Shown here: in pieces, positions 10,001 through 18,033 of the stretch
Numbering within the stretch: position 1 is the stretch's first letter
How the letters are laid out: the number at the start of each line of letters is the position of its first letter
Source: Bacteroidaceae bacterium
Lineage (GTDB): Bacteria; Bacteroidota; Bacteroidia; Bacteroidales; Bacteroidaceae
DNA: 64,000 nucleotides
Direction of reading: 5' to 3'
NCBI GenBank assembly: GCA_017541025.1
Contig: JAFXZY010000058.1
Span: forward strand, 26,516 to 90,515
The notes under the pieces: generated by a model
Databases searched by the model: none
What the model saw: the letters and a program-made list of their open reading frames with translations, nothing else
What the model was told of the DNA's origin: nothing
Made by a program: the position numbers and the translations under genes

Positions 10001-11504
10001 TAAGGTTACCGGCAAAACCACAGTTGCTGATAACAGCAGGACTGCCAATCTTACCAATCAGACCACCGCAGTCTCCCTTTCCGTTTTCAACGCTGGCAGT
10101 ACTGAAACTGCGGGTCAGCGTACCAGAACGGAAATGACCTATCACTGATCCTGTATGAGCTGCATTTTCGTGACCGCCTACAACACCGCCTACGACATTG
10201 ATGCCATCAATGACGGCACCGTCAACGGTACCGAAAATCATCATGTTGGCATTAGAGATAGCATACATACCGCCGTTAAAGGTACCTGTGTATGGCAGAG
10301 AAGTGGTACCGATGGGAGCATAAACAGCACCATCCAAATCAATAGGAGCAGTCAGACGTCCGTTGATATCGGTATGTCCGGCCTTAACCATATATGTAAA
10401 CCAGCAAAGCTCTGCAGCATTACTTAACTCATAGAAACCGTCTTCCGTTGCAGTCAGATAATTCTCGTTAACCGCGTGGCAATAGGTACATACGCCATCC
10501 TGGAAGTCGTGCTGGTCCTGTTCTGTAGCACCCTCGGTATTGCTGTAGGAAACCTCCTCGTAAGGAGAGCCGTCGCAATGAGAACGACCTATACGGAAGA
10601 CCTTAGCATGAGAAGGGTTAGGAACGGGAACTGGGTCAGTACCCAGATTCTGGAACCATGCAGTTTCTGTATTGCCTATATTCAAGGCAAAACAGGCTGC
10701 TCCACTTTCCAGTTCTTCTGCTGTTATCTGCTTGCCGTTAGCATCCACAACGTCCAGCTGGTTCAGATAGTAGCAATTGTTCAGGGTTGAATTGCCCGGG
10801 TTACGGACAAACGTCAGGTTACCCCATTGGCCGTTATCGCTACCTGCAATCTCGAACTCGCAGATAACAAGCACGTTGTTCAGTGTGGCCTTGCCGTCTG
10901 CCCAACCAATAACACCAGCACACTGGGAAGTGGCCATACCTTCGCTCTTCAGAGAGCCGCCGATAGTACAATTGTTAATGGTAACATTTGAACTGCTGGT
11001 AACGCTACCTATAAGACCGGCATGAGAACCGTCACCTACTGTTGTAGTGTTAATTGCCACGTCGGTAACCACATTCTCGATGGTTCCGTTTCCAGCACTC
11101 TGACCTACCAAAGTAGCACAATGTTTGCCAATAGCATGCAAGCTACCTTTAACAACAAGGTTCTTGATGGTACCTGCACCTAACTTGCGAAACAAAGATA
11201 CGTACTCGTTCTCGTTGTTTTCATACCCGATGGTAACAGTATGGAACTGACCATCAAATACGCCCTTGTACGAGATGTCGCTCGAGGAAATAGAGAACTC
11301 GGGGTAAACACTCATGTCGATGTCTGCCGTCAGGACTGCATCAACCTGACCGTCGTTCTCAAGCACAATCTGGGCAAATTCGAGCATGTCTTCTGGTGAG
11401 CCCAACTGGTACACACCATCTACAACACCCACTTCTGCCCTTGACGTTAGGCCTAAGCATAAAGCAAAAGCCGCTACACAAAGTTTTGAGTAGAAATGTT
11501 TCAT
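7032..11504 (-). CDS. Large secreted modular protein with triplicated beta-helix-like module
   Basis: 1490 residues with a Sec signal peptide (1-23). Three copies of a ~275-residue module are visible. Module 1 (about 30-300) is diverged. Modules 2 (about 352-632) and 3 (about 1152-1425) are close copies sharing 'ENGKGDCGGLIGKI', 'MLDARNVTY' or 'LLDARNVTY', 'GDGHG(L/I)LVGW' and 'SLTDI(V/I)GYKHEEAVV'. Their Gly-Leu-Ile-Gly (GLUG-like) repeats suggest a right-handed beta-helix. Between modules 2 and 3 lie a helical segment (about 640-840) and a galactose-binding-like beta domain (about 850-1020, 'DGWTTWKDGSTLTTG'). The C-terminal tail (FDLNGRMV...GGRKVLK) resembles a Bacteroidota type IX sorting tail. 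No catalytic motif is recognised; an adhesin or glycan-binding surface protein is the best guess. A full consensus promoter lies upstream. Confidence 0.75.
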   Translation of the reverse strand: MKHFYSKLCVAAFALCLGLTSRAEVGVVDGVYQLGSPEDMLEFAQIVLENDGQVDAVLTADIDMSVYPEFSISSSDISYKGVFDGQFHTVTIGYENNENEYVSLFRKLGAGTIKNLVVKGSLHAIGKHCATLVGQSAGNGTIENVVTDVAINTTTVGDGSHAGLIGSVTSSSNVTINNCTIGGSLKSEGMATSQCAGVIGWADGKATLNNVLVICEFEIAGSDNGQWGNLTFVRNPGNSTLNNCYYLNQLDVVDANGKQITAEELESGAACFALNIGNTETAWFQNLGTDPVPVPNPSHAKVFRIGRSHCDGSPYEEVSYSNTEGATEQDQHDFQDGVCTYCHAVNENYLTATEDGFYELSNAAELCWFTYMVKAGHTDINGRLTAPIDLDGAVYAPIGTTSLPYTGTFNGGMYAISNANMMIFGTVDGAVIDGINVVGGVVGGHENAAHTGSVIGHFRSGTLTRSFSTASVENGKGDCGGLIGKIGSPAVISNCGFAGNLTCGWSAGLVSGSTDGNDTDVTISDILLDARNVTYENGDGHGLLVGWFHDGVGQKTSNIWVIEGPSLTDIVGYKHEEAVVLANTHKISDSDAATGVATFGLNKGNITSPVWFQTLDVDDSPTLDPTHGVVYMISEGQYTNDMAEFRKNVVAVGKEYAENVVAFKGDIEAYEASLDAFAALEEFDADVYNAMMEARAAVETSAASYKQYTDRLEEIVTYVNEHSDEFFGSTYETLLSYIEEDVEPCEEFPNGSAGYIIENKSLTGEQIVAEVTFMNGLLEAAIKSNYQKGTEITNLVVNADLSAKPNFDGWTTWKDGSTLTTGTVEGVMTAGEVWNAKADVHQTLTGLKNGVYELRVNAATRPASNSFNANDNYIAYLYANNDENYIQALTEDMVSGDNAIDGVNCLLTPDANGNVDDSLFIDDAYHYVPHGPVTCAYAFKAGRYENRVLTNVTDGTLTVGLRIPGTGLANDWIGFGNFRLFYLGTTEEATDLMGDGMESYIDRANTLIEYIGISDIPNSDDETLPHYKSMPNFSAELRGELQNLIAATEGKNAEALLDICGQFTDVFHRIDSCKEAYIELMDNALAMLDACYNDPESPQEEVVEMQNVVDDIVSGWEQGTFSIAEAKAMDAIKNTAFYQRYFQGAPALKGGFYQLATASDMVWFANNVNSLGNTQLNAEIVAPIDLADSQYSPIGTIATPYAGTFKGNLYPITNANMMIFGTIQGGTIDGVNVQGGSVGGSDNAEHTGSICGTFQGTMTRCYSNATVENGKGDCGGLIGKIKNNSTVKNCMFAGNLLSGWSAGLVAGATDGDDNYVVISDIMLDARNVTYGNGDGHGILVGWLHNGVGKYTSNIWVIESPSLTDIIGYKHEEAVVKENTTYVTVEEAATGVATYGLNRGETEKPVWFQTLGKDEVPTLSPESKVVILVDGNYVNAGEDDEDVVNALKTEPQIVNVFDLNGRMVLQGVDSSTGLRSLPNGLYIIGGRKVLK

Positions 11505-11566
11505 TGTAAAAGTTAAACTGTTTAATTGGTTAATAAATATAATAATGTTTTATGGATAATGTCTTG

Positions 11567-11599
11567 CAAAGTTATAACTTTTTTTATGATAAATGCAAA
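11567..11599 (-). promoter_or_regulatory. Promoter for the 1490-residue protein
   Basis: On the minus strand, TTTG (11599-11596), 21 nt and TAACTTTG (11574-11567) fit the consensus. The predicted start is near 11561, about 57 nt before the ATG. Confidence 0.7.
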
Positions 11600-11621
11600 A
11601 AATCAGGGAAATATCTGGCAA

Positions 11622-12866
11622 TTAATTTCCATCAGGCTTTTCCGTATATCCAAATGGGGTTAACGGCCAGTAGAACTGTTGCCAATCGTCTGGCTTTGAC
11701 GGATTGAATCCTGGCCATTCGTCACGCAAATAGTTTATCAGGGCTATATTCAGTCGTTTCATACCCTCCACAACAAGCTTGCTTATCTCGAATGCACCGA
11801 AAGCATTGGCATGGGTGTTGTCTTTCAGCTCCACATCCTGCCCTGGGAAAGTACCCTGAGGATAGTGTACCAGCAGATGTTTACTACCCTCCTCTCCCAT
11901 TGCATTAAAGAGCGTTGTTGTTGCTACCGTCAAATCAATGAGCGGCACGTTTTCACGCTCTGCAATGGTTCGTATGGCGGCCGGATAGTCACCATGGGTA
12001 GGTTGAGCCATACCGTCTTGAAAGTTTCGGCGTTCTGTAGGTGTTACAAGTATGATTCGGGCACCCAATGGTCGCAGTTCATCAATAAAAGTTTTCAGGT
12101 TCATGGAAAAATTATACCAGGCTCCACTGCCGGAATGACGGTCTTTCTCGTCGTTGTGACCAAACTCAACAAGAACATAATCACCCTTTTTCTGTTCTTT
12201 CTTTATCTTCTCTAACCTGTTCTGCTGAATAAAAGATGTGGTACGAAGTCCACTCATGGCAATATTCTCTACAGACACGAACTCATTAAACCAGAATGGT
12301 AGCATTTGTCCCCAACTGGCGTATGGTTCAATATCCTGATCGGTTACGGTACTGTTGCCACAAAGCCATATTTTACATTTTGGCATGTTTGGTTCGACAC
12401 GGATGCGAGTTACAGCCGGAGCCTCTCCATTAAACTCCAAGGTGAGCCTGTCGTCCCAGTTCATTGTGCCAACTTCCCGTTTATGTAAGCTAACAGTCTT
12501 TCTACCGTCAATGTAGGGCGTATGCACATTCACGTTGAACGTTATATCACGCAGTTCTCCTTTACGAGTAACCATTCTGTCCACAACCATACGTCTCATT
12601 TCACTACGTAAAGCCGTTACACCTGCATATTGCCTGCTACCCAGTGTTACAGTAACCTTGTAATCACCTTCCGGTACACGCATGGAGAAAAACATGGGTG
12701 CCGTCTGTTTTTTAGAGAGTGCAGCCGATCCGCAATCATAACCGTACCCAAGGCTATCGTTATATGCTGGCTGAGGACGTGTCATATCGAAGTCGTAAAG
12801 AGGAGTAACAATACCCGACACAAAAGCTGTTGCAATAAGAATAATGTTATTTATCATGATATACAA
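11622..12866 (-). CDS. SGNH/GDSL esterase, CE12-type rhamnogalacturonan acetylesterase
   Basis: 414 residues with an N-terminal hydrophobic export signal (about 1-20). Residues 25-160 form a beta-rich accessory domain. The SGNH hydrolase domain follows: GNSTVTD with nucleophile Ser172, block III GHND (Asn238), and the DNTH block with Asp349 and His352 as the remaining triad residues. Spacing and the 'GNSTVTDQ' and 'VEFGHND' strings match carbohydrate esterase family 12, enzymes that remove acetyl groups from rhamnogalacturonan or other acylated pectin and xylan. It starts 23 bp after mutY on the same strand with no promoter in the gap, so it may be read from the mutY promoter, an unusual pairing. 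Two ATGs (residues 1 and 4) are possible starts. Confidence 0.82.
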   Translation of the reverse strand: MYIMINNIILIATAFVSGIVTPLYDFDMTRPQPAYNDSLGYGYDCGSAALSKKQTAPMFFSMRVPEGDYKVTVTLGSRQYAGVTALRSEMRRMVVDRMVTRKGELRDITFNVNVHTPYIDGRKTVSLHKREVGTMNWDDRLTLEFNGEAPAVTRIRVEPNMPKCKIWLCGNSTVTDQDIEPYASWGQMLPFWFNEFVSVENIAMSGLRTTSFIQQNRLEKIKKEQKKGDYVLVEFGHNDEKDRHSGSGAWYNFSMNLKTFIDELRPLGARIILVTPTERRNFQDGMAQPTHGDYPAAIRTIAERENVPLIDLTVATTTLFNAMGEEGSKHLLVHYPQGTFPGQDVELKDNTHANAFGAFEISKLVVEGMKRLNIALINYLRDEWPGFNPSKPDDWQQFYWPLTPFGYTEKPDGN

Positions 12867-12889
12867 TATTTATAATGATGAATTCATAA

Positions 12890-13903
12890 TCACAGACTGA
12901 GCAACTTTACAAGAAGCTGGGGGAAAGCATAATTTAACAGATCCGATTCCCTGACCCATATTCCTGAAAGAGTACATTTTTCTTTATTCAATTCTAACTT
13001 ATAGAAATTGACAATTAGGCGCTGATGGGTTAGCTGATGGACAAAGCCTCTTTGTAGCAAAGTCCACTTACCGGCAGGGAAACGTTGCTGCAAGGAAGCC
13101 ATAGGAAGTTCTTCTGATGATTCGATTAAAGGGAATTCATAAAGACCTTTCCATATATCGTTTCCTTCCCTTTTCCTGATTAAAACTTCCCCTTTATCGT
13201 TTAACATATAAATATATGAAAACCAACGGTTTTTCTGTTTCATCTTCTTAGCCCTAACAGGTAACTGCTGGACGCATTTATTTGCAAATGCAAGACACGT
13301 ATCGGAGAGAGGGCAGATTGAACATTCGGTCCCCGTAGGTTTACAAACGACAGCACCAAAGTCCATAATAGCCTGATTATAAAGAGAGGGACATTTCTTG
13401 TCTAACATCTCATCGGCTAAATCCCTGAACACTTTTTTTCCTTCCGTAGAGTCTATAGGTGTTTCTACATAGAAGTATCTTGACAAAACACGGAAAACAT
13501 TTCCATCCACAACAGCGTAAGGCAGACCAAACGCAAAGCTGGCTATGGCAGCTGCTGTATAAGGGCCGACACCTGGCAGGGAGAGGATGGATTTATAATC
13601 GGATGGGAAGGAACCAAGGGCTGCAATCTGCTTGGCTGCCTTATGCAGATTCCTTGCCCTGCTGTAATATCCAAGACCTTGCCAAAGAAGCATGACTTGC
13701 TCTTCTGAAGCATCGGACAAATCCTGAACAGTAGGAAAAGCCGAGACAAAACGCTCATAGTATGCACGTCCCTGTTCAACCCTGGTCTGTTGAAGAATAA
13801 TCTCAGATAGCCATATATAATATGGATTGACAGTCTCGCGCCAAGGCAAAACTCTTTTATGACATTTGTACCACAGTTCTATTTTTGCTGCAAAATCAGC
13901 CAT
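12890..13903 (-). CDS. mutY: A/G-specific adenine glycosylase MutY
   Basis: 337 residues. It removes adenine mispaired with 8-oxoguanine in base-excision repair. 'WLSEIILQQTRV' contains the catalytic Glu. The helix-hairpin-helix 'LPGVGPYTAAAIASFAFG' is followed by 'VVDGNVFRVLSRYF', with the catalytic Asp of the GPD region. The 4Fe-4S ligands appear as C-x6-C-x2-C-x5-C in 'CKPTGTECSICPLSDTC'. The C-terminal third is the NUDIX-like domain that recognises 8-oxoG. An in-frame start at 13972 exists, but the -7 box at 13933-13940 lies inside that extension. ATG 13903, preceded by AGGA, is therefore chosen and gives the usual N-terminus (MADFAAKIELWY). Confidence 0.93.
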   Translation of the reverse strand: MADFAAKIELWYKCHKRVLPWRETVNPYYIWLSEIILQQTRVEQGRAYYERFVSAFPTVQDLSDASEEQVMLLWQGLGYYSRARNLHKAAKQIAALGSFPSDYKSILSLPGVGPYTAAAIASFAFGLPYAVVDGNVFRVLSRYFYVETPIDSTEGKKVFRDLADEMLDKKCPSLYNQAIMDFGAVVCKPTGTECSICPLSDTCLAFANKCVQQLPVRAKKMKQKNRWFSYIYMLNDKGEVLIRKREGNDIWKGLYEFPLIESSEELPMASLQQRFPAGKWTLLQRGFVHQLTHQRLIVNFYKLELNKEKCTLSGIWVRESDLLNYAFPQLLVKLLSL

Positions 13904-13932
13904 TTCCTGCTTTTTTATCTGTTTTTGGATTA

Positions 13933-13940
13933 CAAAATTA
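13933..13940 (-). promoter_or_regulatory. -7 element for mutY
   Basis: TAATTTTG on the minus strand, with CTTG (one mismatch to TTTG) 19 nt upstream at 13960-13963. It decides the mutY start. Confidence 0.5.
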
Positions 13941-14025
13941 CACAAAAAACGGGGAGAAACAAGCGTCAGCATTGTTTTTGTGATAAAAAATCAAGGAAAT
14001 ACTTTCAGCTTTGAGATAAAAATTG

Positions 14026-14033
14026 TACTTTTG
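14026..14033 (+). promoter_or_regulatory. -7 element for the mS38-like gene and rng
   Basis: TACTTTTG, with TTTC (one mismatch) 19 nt upstream at 14003-14006. The predicted start near 14039 gives a ~45-nt leader to ATG 14085. Confidence 0.6.
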
Positions 14034-14084
14034 CAGACCAAAAAGGAAGAAATAATAGTACTAACCCATAAATAACAAACAATT

Positions 14085-14174
14085 ATGCCAAACGGAAAGA
14101 AGCATAAGAGACACAAAATGTCTACTCACAAGCGTAAGAAGAGACTGAGAAAGAATAGACATAAGAGCAAGTAA
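14085..14174 (+). CDS. 29-residue AURKAIP1/COX24-like (mS38-type) ribosomal protein
   Basis: A 29-codon gene encoding an extremely basic peptide, MPNGKKHKRHKMSTHKRKKR and onward to RLRKNRHKSK. The pattern K-R-x-K-M-x-x-H-x-x-x-K matches the C-terminal core of mitochondrial AURKAIP1 (mS38). NCBI annotates such small Bacteroidota proteins as AURKAIP1/COX24-domain proteins, and they are thought to be ribosome components; the match here is from memory. It has its own -7 box upstream, and a strong hairpin plus T-run immediately downstream separates it from rng. That arrangement fits a highly expressed ribosomal mRNA with partial read-through into the RNase gene. Confidence 0.8.
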   Translation: MPNGKKHKRHKMSTHKRKKRLRKNRHKSK

Positions 14175-14196
14175 AAGTACTTCTCAGAAGACATGG

Positions 14197-14234
14197 CTCG
14201 GTGACAGACTTCAACATGTCACCGAGTCTTTTTT
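14197..14234 (+). terminator. Intrinsic terminator/attenuator between the mS38-like gene and rng
   Basis: A perfect 10-bp stem CTCGGTGACA / TGTCACCGAG with a 10-nt loop, followed by TCTTTTTT. rng begins 35 bp later with no full promoter between them, so it likely depends on read-through. Confidence 0.8.
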
Positions 14235-14268
14235 AAAATTTGTATTTAACAAAACAAGAAAGACAAGA

Positions 14269-15843
14269 ATGACGAGCGAACTTTTCATAGACGTCCAGCC
14301 AAAAAAAATTGCCATTGCTCTTACTGAAGACAAGAAACTTGTAGAATATCAGGAAGAAGAGCAATCTGCCTCTTTCTCGGTAGGCAATATCTATTTGGCT
14401 AAAGTCAGAAAATTAATGCCTGGTCTGAACGCCTGTTTTGTTAACGTAGGACATGAACGAGATGCTTTTTTGCATTATCTGGATCTAGGCTCACAATTTA
14501 ACTCATATGCCAAATACCTGAAACAGGTTCTAAACGACAAGAAGAACCTCTACCCTTTTGAGAAAGCAACATTCCAAAATGAGCTGGAGAAAACCGGCAG
14601 TGTACAGAATGTACTCCAACAGGGACAGGAAATACTGGTACAGATAGTAAAGGAACCCATCAGCACTAAAGGGCCACGCCTGACTTGTGAAATATCCTTC
14701 CCCGGACGCTACCTGGTTCTCATACCTTTTGACGACAAGATCTCCATCTCCACCAAGATAAAGAGTGCTGAGGAGCGGTCGAGACTTAAACAGATTATAC
14801 AGAGCATAAAGCCACACAACTGTGGCGTGATAGTACGAACAGTAGCAGAAGGAAAACGCGTTGCAGAGATTGACACCGAACTGAAGGTGCTGACAAAACG
14901 CTGGGAAGACAGCTTAAGACAAGCGCAGAAGGCCAAAACGCAGCCAACACTTGTTTACGAAGAGACAAGCCGTACCGTGGGCATGCTGAGAGACCTCTTT
15001 AACCCAAGCTACGAAAACATCTACGTTAACAAAGAGGAAGTTTTCAACGAGGTTAAGGATTATGTGTCTCTGATTGCCCCAGACAGACTAAGCGTTGTTA
15101 AGTTATACAAGGGGAATCTTCCAATCTTTGACAACTTTGACATTACAAGGCAGATTAAGTCGGGATTTGGACGCACTGTTTCGTATAAGCATGGAGCTTA
15201 CCTGATAATTGAACATACAGAGGCGCTGCATGTGGTTGATGTAAACAGCGGCAACCGAGCCAAAAGCACTAACGGACAAGAAGCCAATGCGCTGGAAGTT
15301 AACTTAGGTGCAGCAGATGAATTGGCCCGACAGTTAAGACTGAGAGATATGGGCGGCATTATAGTAGTTGACTTCATTGACATGAAATTAGCAGAAGACC
15401 GCCAGAAGCTATACGAGCACATGTGCGAAAACATGAAACGCGACCGTGCCCGCCACAACATTCTGCCCCTTTCTAAGTTCGGTTTGATGCAAATTACCCG
15501 CCAACGTGTAAGACCCGTAATGGATGTGCAGGTAGAGGAATCCTGTCCCACCTGCCATGGAAGCGGAAAAATAAAGAGCAGCTTCCTTTTTGAAAGCGTA
15601 TTGGAAGGAAAAATCAAACTGCTGAACAAGAAGTTGGGCATAAAGCGTTTTAATCTCTATGTTCATCCCTACGTATATGCATTCCTTTGCCGAGGGATTT
15701 TCTCCCTTAAACGTAAATGGCAATGGAAATACGGCCTTGGTGTAAAGGTAATACCAAGCCAAAAACTGGCGTTCCTGGAATATCAGTTCATGGATGCAGA
15801 CGGACAGGAAATTGACATGAAGGAGGAGGTGGAAATACGTTAA
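14269..15843 (+). CDS. rng: Ribonuclease G (RNase E/G family)
   Basis: 524 residues, the usual length for RNase G. An N-terminal S1 domain ('VGNIYLAKVRKLMPGLNACF', about 35-120) precedes the RNase H-like and catalytic parts. 'VVDVNSGN' gives the Mg-binding Asp324 and 'VVDFIDM' the second Asp (368). CPTCHGSG supplies the Zn-link cysteines Cys426 and Cys429 that dimerise the enzyme. It processes rRNA 5' ends and degrades mRNA in the cytoplasm. It lies downstream of the mS38-like ribosomal gene, a pairing consistent with a role in ribosome biogenesis. A bidirectional terminator separates it from convergent aspS. Confidence 0.93.
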   Translation: MTSELFIDVQPKKIAIALTEDKKLVEYQEEEQSASFSVGNIYLAKVRKLMPGLNACFVNVGHERDAFLHYLDLGSQFNSYAKYLKQVLNDKKNLYPFEKATFQNELEKTGSVQNVLQQGQEILVQIVKEPISTKGPRLTCEISFPGRYLVLIPFDDKISISTKIKSAEERSRLKQIIQSIKPHNCGVIVRTVAEGKRVAEIDTELKVLTKRWEDSLRQAQKAKTQPTLVYEETSRTVGMLRDLFNPSYENIYVNKEEVFNEVKDYVSLIAPDRLSVVKLYKGNLPIFDNFDITRQIKSGFGRTVSYKHGAYLIIEHTEALHVVDVNSGNRAKSTNGQEANALEVNLGAADELARQLRLRDMGGIIVVDFIDMKLAEDRQKLYEHMCENMKRDRARHNILPLSKFGLMQITRQRVRPVMDVQVEESCPTCHGSGKIKSSFLFESVLEGKIKLLNKKLGIKRFNLYVHPYVYAFLCRGIFSLKRKWQWKYGLGVKVIPSQKLAFLEYQFMDADGQEIDMKEEVEIR

Positions 15844-15860
15844 ACTCCACCAACCACACT

Positions 15861-15906
15861 AAATAAAGAAGGCTGTAAGCTCAATGTCATACAGCCTTCC
15901 TTATTT
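15861..15906. terminator. Bidirectional terminator between rng and aspS
   Basis: AAGGCTGTA / TACAGCCTT forms a perfect core stem. It is flanked by AAATAA / TTATTT, giving A/T-rich tails on both strands. It serves both convergent genes. Confidence 0.8.
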
Positions 15907-15922
15907 ATAATTTTACCGATTA

Positions 15923-17710
15923 TTACTCTGGAACAATCTGCAAGCTAAGTTCATCTAACTGTGCTTGTTCCAAGAAACCGGGAGCATCCAACATCACATC
16001 ACGACCACTATTGTTCTTAGGGAACGCTATACAGTCACGAATACTGTCGAGTCCGGCAAAAAGACTTACGAAACGGTCCAATCCGTAGGCTAGACCTCCG
16101 TGAGGGGGAGCACCATACTTAAAGGCATTCATCAGGAAACCAAACTTCTGCTGCGCCTGCTCGGGTGTAAAGCCAAGGATTTCAAATATCTTCTGCTGCG
16201 TCTTGGCATCATGAATACGAATACTGCCACCACCGACTTCAACTCCATTGATTACCATATCATACGCATTGGCCCGAACACTTGCGGGGTCGGTATCCAA
16301 AAGAGGAATATCTTCTGGTTTGGGGGAAGTGAAAGGATGATGCATTGCCATTAAACGCTGCTCCTCATCGCTCCACTCGTACATGGGGAAGTCTATAACC
16401 CAGAGACAAGAGTATTTATTCTTGTCGCGCAGGCCCATACGAGCACCCATCTCAAGACGTAGTTCTGAAAGTTGCTTACGAACTTTCATGGCATCATCAC
16501 CACAAAGGATAAGAATCAAATCGCCAGGCTTGGCATTCATCTTCTGCATCAAGACTTCGAGTGTCTCAGGGCCATAGAACTTATCGACAGAACTCTTTAC
16601 CTTACCATCTTCTTCTACACGAGCATATACAAGTCCTTTGGCACCTATCTGAGGACGCTTAACAAAATCCGTCAGCTGATCTATCTGCTTACGCGTGTAA
16701 ACGGCCTGACCCTCGGCACAGATAGCACCGATGTACTTGGCATCATCAAATACTCCAAAACCTGCAGGGAAAATGCTCTCAACAATCTCACGCGAAGCAT
16801 TATCAGGTTGATTGTTCTTCAGTTCAACGAACTTCATATCGAAGCGAGTATCGGGCTTGTCGCTACCATAGTACTTCATCGCATCGGCCCACGTCATACG
16901 AGGCAATGCAGGGATATCAATGCCCTTTATTGTCTTGAAGAGGTGACGACTCATTCCCTCGAACATCTGCAAGATATCTTCCTGTTCAACGAAAGACATT
17001 TCACAGTCAATCTGCGTAAACTCGGGCTGACGGTCGGCACGAAGGTCCTCGTCACGGAAACACTTCACAATCTGGAAATAGCGGTCCATGCCGGCAACCA
17101 TCAGCAACTGCTTCAGGGTCTGCGGACTCTGAGGAAGTGCATAGAACTGACCGGGATTCATACGACTGGGCACGACAAAATCTCGAGCACCCTCTGGAGT
17201 ACTGTTAACAAGAACCGGTGTCTCGATTTCCAAAAAGCCTTGCTCGTCAAGATAGCGGCGAACTTCGAAAGCAAATTTATGACGAAGTTCAAGATTCTGA
17301 CGTACTACAGGACGGCGAAGATCCAGATAGCGATATTTCATGCGAAGGTCATCGCCGCCATCAGAGTTCTCCTCGATAGTAAAGGGAGGAGTTTCACTTT
17401 CATTTAGAATGTTCAACTCTTCAACAAGAATTTCAATCTCACCCGTAGGGATGTTCTTGTTCTTGGAATAACGTTCTGCTACAACACCTGTTGCCTGCAG
17501 GACAAACTCACGACCCAATTTTCCAGCTTTCTGACGTAGCTCCTCCGGAGCATCTTCAGTGAACGCCAGCTGGGTAATGCCATAACGGTCTCTCAAGTCA
17601 ACGAAAGTCAAGGCACCCAGATTGTGTACGCTCTGCACCCACCCGGCCAATGTAACTTTCTGGCCCACATTGGCGAGACGTAACTCACCACAAGTTTTTG
17701 TTCTATACAT
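15923..17710 (-). CDS. aspS: Aspartyl-tRNA synthetase
   Basis: 595 residues, a bacterial-type class II synthetase. The N-terminal OB-fold anticodon-binding domain spans about 1-110 ('[20 protein letters not shown]'). Motif 1 is near '[20 protein letters not shown]', motif 2 is '[18 protein letters not shown]' and motif 3 is '[15 protein letters not shown]'. The inserted GAD domain (about 290-410) marks the bacterial form. It charges tRNA-Asp (tRNA-Asn too if no AsnRS is present; that cannot be judged here). It lies directly downstream of the two tRNA-Lys genes on the same strand, separated by a hairpin, and has no clear promoter of its own. Confidence 0.95.
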   Translation of the reverse strand: MYRTKTCGELRLANVGQKVTLAGWVQSVHNLGALTFVDLRDRYGITQLAFTEDAPEELRQKAGKLGREFVLQATGVVAERYSKNKNIPTGEIEILVEELNILNESETPPFTIEENSDGGDDLRMKYRYLDLRRPVVRQNLELRHKFAFEVRRYLDEQGFLEIETPVLVNSTPEGARDFVVPSRMNPGQFYALPQSPQTLKQLLMVAGMDRYFQIVKCFRDEDLRADRQPEFTQIDCEMSFVEQEDILQMFEGMSRHLFKTIKGIDIPALPRMTWADAMKYYGSDKPDTRFDMKFVELKNNQPDNASREIVESIFPAGFGVFDDAKYIGAICAEGQAVYTRKQIDQLTDFVKRPQIGAKGLVYARVEEDGKVKSSVDKFYGPETLEVLMQKMNAKPGDLILILCGDDAMKVRKQLSELRLEMGARMGLRDKNKYSCLWVIDFPMYEWSDEEQRLMAMHHPFTSPKPEDIPLLDTDPASVRANAYDMVINGVEVGGGSIRIHDAKTQQKIFEILGFTPEQAQQKFGFLMNAFKYGAPPHGGLAYGLDRFVSLFAGLDSIRDCIAFPKNNSGRDVMLDAPGFLEQAQLDELSLQIVPE

Positions 17711-17743
17711 TATTATATATTTTTATTTTGCTTTTCTGTAACG

Positions 17744-17777
17744 AAAGAAGGATGAACCCTAAAGTCCATCCTTCTTT
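17744..17777 (-). terminator. Hairpin between tRNA-Lys genes and aspS
   Basis: A perfect 11-bp stem AAAGAAGGATG / CATCCTTCTTT with a 12-nt loop, just after the second tRNA in the direction of transcription. The T-tract is modest, so some read-through into aspS is plausible. Confidence 0.65.
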
Positions 17778-17781
17778 GTTG

Positions 17782-17854
17782 TACGCCCTCAGGGGCTCGA
17801 ACCCTGGACCCATTGATTAAGAGTCAATTGCTCTACCAACTGAGCTAAGGACGC
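17782..17854 (-). tRNA. tRNA-Lys (anticodon CTT)
   Basis: A 73-nt cloverleaf on the minus strand. The D-arm is GCTC...GAGC, the anticodon loop CTCTTAA sits between ATTGA and TCAAT, and the T-arm is CAGGG-TTCGAGC-CCCTG. No CCA is encoded. The sequence is identical to the copy 30 bp upstream. Confidence 0.93.
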
Positions 17855-17884
17855 ATCAAAAACGCAACATCTTTTGTCTCGTTG

Positions 17885-17957
17885 TACGCCCTCAGGGGCT
17901 CGAACCCTGGACCCATTGATTAAGAGTCAATTGCTCTACCAACTGAGCTAAGGACGC
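17885..17957 (-). tRNA. tRNA-Lys (anticodon CTT), second identical copy
   Basis: Same 73-nt sequence as the other copy, including the CTCTTAA anticodon loop. It is promoter-proximal: the -7 box of the tRNA promoter ends 23 bp upstream. Confidence 0.93.
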
Positions 17958-17979
17958 ATATGTTTTGTTTTTGCGAGTG

Positions 17980-18011
17980 CAAAGGTACGGACTTTTGCCG
18001 AATTGAGCAAA
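17980..18011 (-). promoter_or_regulatory. Promoter of the tRNA-Lys pair
   Basis: Minus-strand TTTG (18011-18008), 20 nt, TACCTTTG (17987-17980). The box continues as TTTGCACTCGCAA, 13 nt also found downstream of the -7 box of the Gly/Leu tRNA cluster promoter at 53345-53357. Confidence 0.8.
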
Positions 18012-18033
18012 TGTTTTATTACTTTTTTTCTTT

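Noticed and set aside
16472-17407. 311-codon plus-strand frame
   Set aside because: Antisense shadow of aspS, whose class II motifs are unmistakable.
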